DNA of 64,000 bases, taken from positions 1,910,001 to 1,974,000 of the forward strand of contig NZ_CP029287.2 in assembly GCF_003201675.2 (NCBI RefSeq), given 5' to 3'. Made by a program: the position numbers and the translations under genes. Of this stretch, positions 59,992 through 64,000 are shown in pieces. The stretch comes from Metallosphaera hakonensis JCM 8857 = DSM 7519. Lineage in GTDB: Archaea > Thermoproteota > Thermoprotei_A > Sulfolobales > Sulfolobaceae. The notes beneath the pieces are model-generated. The model saw nothing but the letters and a program-made list of their open reading frames with translations. It was not told the DNA's origin and made no database searches. How positions within the stretch are numbered: the stretch's first letter is position 1; each line of letters begins with the position of its first letter.

Positions 59992-61050
59992 CTAAGTGTT
60001 ACTACATGTGGAGATCGCCATGTATTCCCTATAACCGATTATTACTCTGTAGACTCCACTAAACTTCTGGTCCAAGATAGGATCCCCAGTATCAAATCTG
60101 AGACAGTCAATTTGATTTAATTTGAGCCGAGAGGATACAATTATCAGGTCTTCCCTGTTTATCCTTCTCAATATCTCAGGTCCAATTTCCTGGTTCCCCC
60201 TACCTATCACGAAGCCTTGCTTCCCAACGGGAGTGAGGACTATCTTAATTAACTCCCCGGTTAACTTCAACAGATCATTGTAATTTGCATCGTATTTTAT
60301 TAATTTTCTTCCCTTAAAAACATCTACAGAGAGGAAGTTCGGTTCGTATCCTAGAAATTGCTCGATTCTCTTGACTGTGGTTCCTGGTCCCATAATGTAG
60401 GTAATTTCATCTTTTATCAGATCTTGTATAAAAAATTCAGCAATACTATCAATATCGTCAGAATAATTATATTCTTCTTTACTAGGAGTTAATAAATCAC
60501 TATATGATATAGTTTTAACAATATAATATAATTTTACTACAAACTTCCCTCTTCTATATTCTTCCTCATCTAGATCCAGCACCTCAGTGTTCACGATCCT
60601 GGCCTCTCCCCTTATGAAATGCGACAGAAGTTCTCCGGCCGCTTCAGGTGTTGTAGAGAAGACTCCGCTATGCATCTTCACTCCCGCCGGAACTCCAAGT
60701 ATAGGAACCGCATTATCAATTACTTCAGCTATATCCCTAGCAGTTCCGTCTCCACCAACAAATACAATGATGTCTACCCCATTCTCTATCATTTCTTTAA
60801 CCGCCAGAACCGTGTCCTCCCTTGTGGAATCATCTCTGCCAGAGCTAAGGACGATCTTCATGTTGGAATCCAAGTACTCCGCTCCCATTTTTCCCCTTGG
60901 AACCAGGTAGAGAACATCGGGAGACCTGGAGAGGAACCTCTTAACCCGTCCTGGAATCTCTGGATTGAGCACCCTAATCCTATCGCTGCCCTTTAGTCCG
61001 GACCTCCCTCCTGCCCCCGCATAGGGATTAACTAGCAAACCCACTTTCAT
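59992..61050 (-). CDS. ATP-NAD kinase-like protein (COG3199)
   Basis: 352 residues. Starts MKVGLLVNPYAGAGGRSGLKGSD, and VFVGGDGTARDIAEVIDNAVPILGVPAGVKMHSGVFS (near 95-130) is the GGDGT kinase loop. YIMGPGTTVKRIEQFLGY and GRGNQEIGPEILRRIN in the second half match the archaeal ATP-NAD/AcoX kinase family. Substrate likely NAD, not certain. The end of the upstream DUF4443 gene overlaps its start by 23 bases. Confidence 0.88.
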   Translation of the reverse strand: MKVGLLVNPYAGAGGRSGLKGSDRIRVLNPEIPGRVKRFLSRSPDVLYLVPRGKMGAEYLDSNMKIVLSSGRDDSTREDTVLAVKEMIENGVDIIVFVGGDGTARDIAEVIDNAVPILGVPAGVKMHSGVFSTTPEAAGELLSHFIRGEARIVNTEVLDLDEEEYRRGKFVVKLYYIVKTISYSDLLTPSKEEYNYSDDIDSIAEFFIQDLIKDEITYIMGPGTTVKRIEQFLGYEPNFLSVDVFKGRKLIKYDANYNDLLKLTGELIKIVLTPVGKQGFVIGRGNQEIGPEILRRINREDLIIVSSRLKLNQIDCLRFDTGDPILDQKFSGVYRVIIGYREYMAISTCSNT

Positions 61051-61651
61051 GTTCCATGAGGGATATACCTATCTTGTGAGCTAAATGAATGTCCCTGGGG
61101 ATAACGTAAATAATGAGGCTTCCTGATGGAAAATTGAGAGATAGATTAGTTACCTCCTCCAGGAGAGACTTAATGGAAAACTCTTCGGTTCTTGGAGGGA
61201 TTTCTATCCCCGCATTGCTTTTCACTGTAATCAAGGCGGCCTCAGCTCCATCCTTAATAATGAGATCCCTCATTCTAATCACACCCATTTTCTCAACTAG
61301 CGACGATCCATTCCTAAGAACTATTTGTAAAGCGTCCCAGTTAAGTGAGGCGAGTCTAACCTGGGATATATTTACGTTTGATTTCCACATATCAACAAGT
61401 TGCTTCCCCTTTTCTGTCACATCTGCCCCTCCGACTTTATCTACGGTTATCAGTCCCATTTCCCTAAGTCTTCTAAGCATAGTCTTGATTGACGCCTCTC
61501 CAAGGCCAAGCCTCCTCATTAATGTTAATCGGCCTACCGGAGCCTCATCATGAATTACGTTGAGAGCCCATATCACGTATGCTTCATCATAGCTCGGTCT
61601 ATTTCCCTGTCTAGGTTTGGTAGCTTCTTGGAGGGCAGAGATAGCACTCAT
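61028..61651 (-). CDS. Winged-helix DUF4443 protein
   Basis: 207 residues. N-terminal winged helix (about 22-90: YVIWALNVIHDEAPVGRLTLMRRLGLGEASIKTMLRRLREMGLITVDKVGGADVTEKG) and a C-terminal DUF4443 domain (AALITVKSNAGIEIPPRTEEF, FPSGSLIIYVIPRDIHLAHKIGISL). Probably a ligand-binding transcription regulator. Overlaps the NAD-kinase-like gene by 23 bases, so it may control or sense that pathway. Divergent from argF. Confidence 0.8.
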   Translation of the reverse strand: MSAISALQEATKPRQGNRPSYDEAYVIWALNVIHDEAPVGRLTLMRRLGLGEASIKTMLRRLREMGLITVDKVGGADVTEKGKQLVDMWKSNVNISQVRLASLNWDALQIVLRNGSSLVEKMGVIRMRDLIIKDGAEAALITVKSNAGIEIPPRTEEFSIKSLLEEVTNLSLNFPSGSLIIYVIPRDIHLAHKIGISLMEHESGFAS

Positions 61652-61680
61652 ATTTTATAATAGCTACCCTTTACTTTTAA

Positions 61681-62607
61681 ATGATGCTAAAAGGCAAAAA
61701 TCTCTTGTGCCTGCTGGACTTTGACAGATGGGACCTTCAAAGATTACTTGACGTATCCTTCTCCATGAAGGAGAGAGTTATGACGAACGAAGTCCCTAAG
61801 ACTCTTGATGGGAAGCGAATTGCCCTATTCTTTGAGAAGCCCAGCACAAGAACCAGAGTTAGCTCCGAGCTCGCCATATCAATGTTAGGGGGAACTCCCA
61901 TTGTTCTTACTAAGAACGATGTCCAAATATCAAGGGGAGAGCCAGTGGAAGACACGGCGAGGGTTCTGGGGAGGATGGTTCACGGAATTGGAGCCCGAGT
62001 TCAGAAACACGACACCCTTCTAAAACTAGCTGAGTATTCAGGGAGGCCCACAATTAATCTACTTAGTGATCTCTCCCATCCACTACAAGCTCTAACCGAT
62101 TTCATGACGGTGAAGGAGGTTTTCGGGACTCTAAACAAGCCCATCGCCTTCGTAGGTGATGGAGGTGATAACGTTCTGGTTAGTCTGATGGCCTTCGTCT
62201 CTAAGTTTGGACTGGAATTGAGAGTGGCTTCGCCCAAGGAAATGAGACCTAGGCCAGACGTGTGGAAAAGGATAGAAGAAGAGGCGGAGCTCAGTGACGC
62301 GGTGATAGAATTCTATGATGATCCATACGAGGCCATAAGAGGGGTGTCTGTGGTTTATACCGATGTCTGGATAAGTATGGGTCAAGAGAGCGAGGCTCAA
62401 AGAAGAAGAGAGGTCCTCTCAAAGTACAGGGTTACAGAGGACTTAATGAGATATACATCAGCAGATTCAATTTTCCTCCATTGTCTTCCTGCAATTAGAG
62501 GAGAGGAGGTAGAACAGAGCGTTATAGACGGAAAGAAGAGCAGAGTTTGGGATCAGGCTGAGAATAGGTTATACACTGCCATGTCAGCTTTCTCCTTGAT
62601 TTATTGA
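61681..62607 (+). CDS. argF: Ornithine carbamoyltransferase
   Basis: Makes citrulline from ornithine and carbamoyl phosphate in arginine synthesis. 308 residues: carbamoyl-phosphate loop [15 protein letters not shown] (near 50), the HPLQALTDF segment (HP near 128), and the ornithine-binding [13 protein letters not shown] (near 260). ATG at 61681 or 61684. The last 7 bases overlap the convergent nre gene. A TATA-like TTTTATAATAG lies about 28 bases upstream. Confidence 0.95.
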   Translation: MMLKGKNLLCLLDFDRWDLQRLLDVSFSMKERVMTNEVPKTLDGKRIALFFEKPSTRTRVSSELAISMLGGTPIVLTKNDVQISRGEPVEDTARVLGRMVHGIGARVQKHDTLLKLAEYSGRPTINLLSDLSHPLQALTDFMTVKEVFGTLNKPIAFVGDGGDNVLVSLMAFVSKFGLELRVASPKEMRPRPDVWKRIEEEAELSDAVIEFYDDPYEAIRGVSVVYTDVWISMGQESEAQRRREVLSKYRVTEDLMRYTSADSIFLHCLPAIRGEEVEQSVIDGKKSRVWDQAENRLYTAMSAFSLIY

Positions 62608-63827
62608 AAGAATGTGTCTATCCTTTTCTGAGATAATAAACTCCTCAAGGTTCTAACTTCGCGTAGATTTACCTTCTTTTCCCTAAGTCTGGACTGGATT
62701 AAGTCTATAGCTTCCTCTAGATTTTGGGTCACTGCAATCCTATTATGGAAGGCCCTTTTCACCGTCTCCCTTATATGCCAATTCCCCAAAGGGGCGAAGT
62801 AGTCCCTAGTAATCTCCCTTATTATAATTACGCCAGCAGATCTAGAGATCGAGTTCAGGTAATCCAGGACCGAAGTTCTAGCGGCCATGTATCCGCCATC
62901 TAGAGTATCGTAATTACCCCAGAAGTCTTCCTTTAGGTCAGCTATTACCAACTCGTTGGCCCACAGGGCCATTTGATGCCATATTTCAACCCAGGACACC
63001 GTGTACGCAGAGGGATAAAGTATAACGTGAAAGTGATTTCCTAGGTAACCCTGATAGAACACCGTTACCTCATTTACTGACGGGTAGTTTATTATCCTCT
63101 TCCTTAGATCTTCCCCAAGGATTGAATCTACGGCAGTTATTGCCCACCTTGTTGGCACTAATTTCCTCGCCTTCCTGCTTCCCAGCAATCCTAGGGAGAG
63201 TGCATCAATTATCCTATATATCTCCTCCTTACTTCTATAAAGTTCCACAACCCCTTCAGCAGATTTAACATCGTCCTGAATTAGCTTCTCCAACGTCCTC
63301 GGCAACTTGGGATTATCTACGACCTTAATTTCCTCTGCCTTAACTGCCGGACCCCTGGGCATCACATATCCATCAAACTTCAGCTTCATTTCAAGTTTTC
63401 CAGAGAATTTACTCTCAGATTGCACTGGTCTTTCAGAAACCACAGCTAAAGATAGTTCCTTCTCATAGAGCTTCCAAACATCAGTGACCTTGATGGAGGA
63501 GAAGTTTGAAACAAGGGACGACCTGTAGTTAATAATGTCGTAAATCGATGCCTTACCCCACCAGTTTGCCGGATCCTCATAGATCCTAGCCTTATCCCCT
63601 ATTACTCCAGGCGCAACGTTAAAGCTGAGGGAAACCTTTGGATACCCCCTCTCCCCAACTACCGCGCTTGGAGGAGTGGAACCGTCGAGAACCCCCTTAT
63701 CTAGCGATATCCTGGAGGTAGTGTTTACTACAGCCCTGAATCTCTCGGTTATTGGACAAGTGTTAAGACCACAGAGGAACTTAGTTCCCTTGCACTTCAC
63801 GCATAGCTCTGCGGGTATTTTTCTCAA
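62601..63827 (-). CDS. Archaeal DNA-repair protein Nre with PIP box
   Basis: 408 residues. N-terminal zinc motif [18 protein letters not shown] (about 9-26), then the Nre core ([59 protein letters not shown]). The last nine residues QKRIDTFFQ are a PCNA-interacting peptide (QxxIxxFF), as in NreA, which acts in repair of alkylation damage. Starts with TTG at 63827, overlapping the upstream gene by 47 bases. Confidence 0.9.
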   Translation of the reverse strand: MRKIPAELCVKCKGTKFLCGLNTCPITERFRAVVNTTSRISLDKGVLDGSTPPSAVVGERGYPKVSLSFNVAPGVIGDKARIYEDPANWWGKASIYDIINYRSSLVSNFSSIKVTDVWKLYEKELSLAVVSERPVQSESKFSGKLEMKLKFDGYVMPRGPAVKAEEIKVVDNPKLPRTLEKLIQDDVKSAEGVVELYRSKEEIYRIIDALSLGLLGSRKARKLVPTRWAITAVDSILGEDLRKRIINYPSVNEVTVFYQGYLGNHFHVILYPSAYTVSWVEIWHQMALWANELVIADLKEDFWGNYDTLDGGYMAARTSVLDYLNSISRSAGVIIIREITRDYFAPLGNWHIRETVKRAFHNRIAVTQNLEEAIDLIQSRLREKKVNLREVRTLRSLLSQKRIDTFFQ

Positions 63828-63999
63828 GTCCCAGCTTCCTCTCTATATACCATTCGGCAATCCTCAATTTAGCGGTTGCTGTCAGGCCTACAGGCCTAGG
63901 CGAGACACTTCCCTTCATGATGCCTTGCAGTACATCTTCCACCCTGAACTCGTCAATGTTAAGTTCATTATACGCTGATCCTAGGGCCTCCTTAACGTG
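63781..63999 (-). CDS. C-terminal 73 codons of a gene cut by the window edge
   Basis: Open frame on the minus strand from the window end to TAA at 63781-63783. Residues read [20 protein letters not shown], then [20 protein letters not shown] and end [10 protein letters not shown]. Helical and basic; not enough to name the family. Its 47-base overlap with nre suggests one transcript, so it may be another repair or nucleic-acid gene. Confidence 0.6.
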   Translation of the reverse strand, partial: HVKEALGSAYNELNIDEFRVEDVLQGIMKGSVSPRPVGLTATAKLRIAEWYIERKLGLEKNTRRAMREVQGN

Positions 64000-64000
64000 A

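Overview
The window is chromosomal DNA of a thermoacidophilic crenarchaeon of the order Sulfolobales. A Metallosphaera-like organism is my best guess from protein wording and the mid-40s G+C, not from a database search. Supporting evidence: an archaeal 16S rRNA 5' end, the chromatin proteins Cren7 and two Alba paralogs, reverse gyrase, topoisomerase VI, hypusinated aIF5A with deoxyhypusine synthase, GatDE, TBP/TFB/TFE-beta, a thermosome, class II ribonucleotide reductase and C/D-box RNP proteins. TATA boxes commonly lie about 25-30 bases before start codons (leaderless genes), and tightly packed operons often overlap by 4 bases.

Layout. 1-1.1 kb: 5' end of 16S rRNA with its leader and promoter, and an intron-containing tRNA-Leu(CAA). 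1.5-4.2 kb: homocitrate synthase with a palindrome before its start, UMP kinase and Cren7. 4.3-10 kb: an atypical SDR, a glycosyltransferase, a beta-hydroxyacid dehydrogenase, Pus10, SRP54 and aIF5A. 10.3-15.5 kb: topoisomerase VI A/B, deoxyhypusine synthase and RtcB. 15.9-26.3 kb: Lhr helicase, Alba-2, reverse gyrase, Alba-1, XPB helicase and small conserved genes. 26.3-32.7 kb: CutA-GatC-GatA, TYW1-RibK, a DUF357-nucleotidyltransferase fusion, diphthine synthase and a phosphoesterase. 33-39 kb: Gar1-TFB, DUF373, a coiled-coil protein, TBP and TFE-beta. 39-47 kb: Trm1, COG1395-type regulator, UPF0216, fibrillarin-Nop5, S30e and GatD-GatE. 47-54 kb: an unknown protein, a regulator, ribonucleotide reductase, tRNA-Arg(CCG) directly behind argS. 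53.5-64 kb: cysteine-rich small proteins, thermosome alpha, a TtuA/Ncs6-like protein without a PP-loop, a WhiP-like winged-helix protein, an NAD-kinase-like gene, argF, the PIP-box DNA-repair protein Nre, and a gene cut by the window edge.

Functionally this is almost entirely core information processing: translation and RNA modification, chromatin and topology, basal transcription, DNA repair and possibly replication initiation. There is no CRISPR array, no intact insertion sequence and no prophage.

The less obvious content is non-coding. Four C/D-box sRNA candidates sit in short gaps (about 10.05, 15.54, 18.71 and 46.95 kb). Two GC-rich islands look like remnants of IS200/IS605 tnpB 3' ends with their guide-RNA scaffold (22.6 and 36.9 kb). 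A 97-base element with perfect 8-bp inverted ends occurs twice without gaps (82/97 identical), once abutting the TFE-beta promoter and once upstream of a small winged-helix gene. TBP appears to start at an ATT codon.
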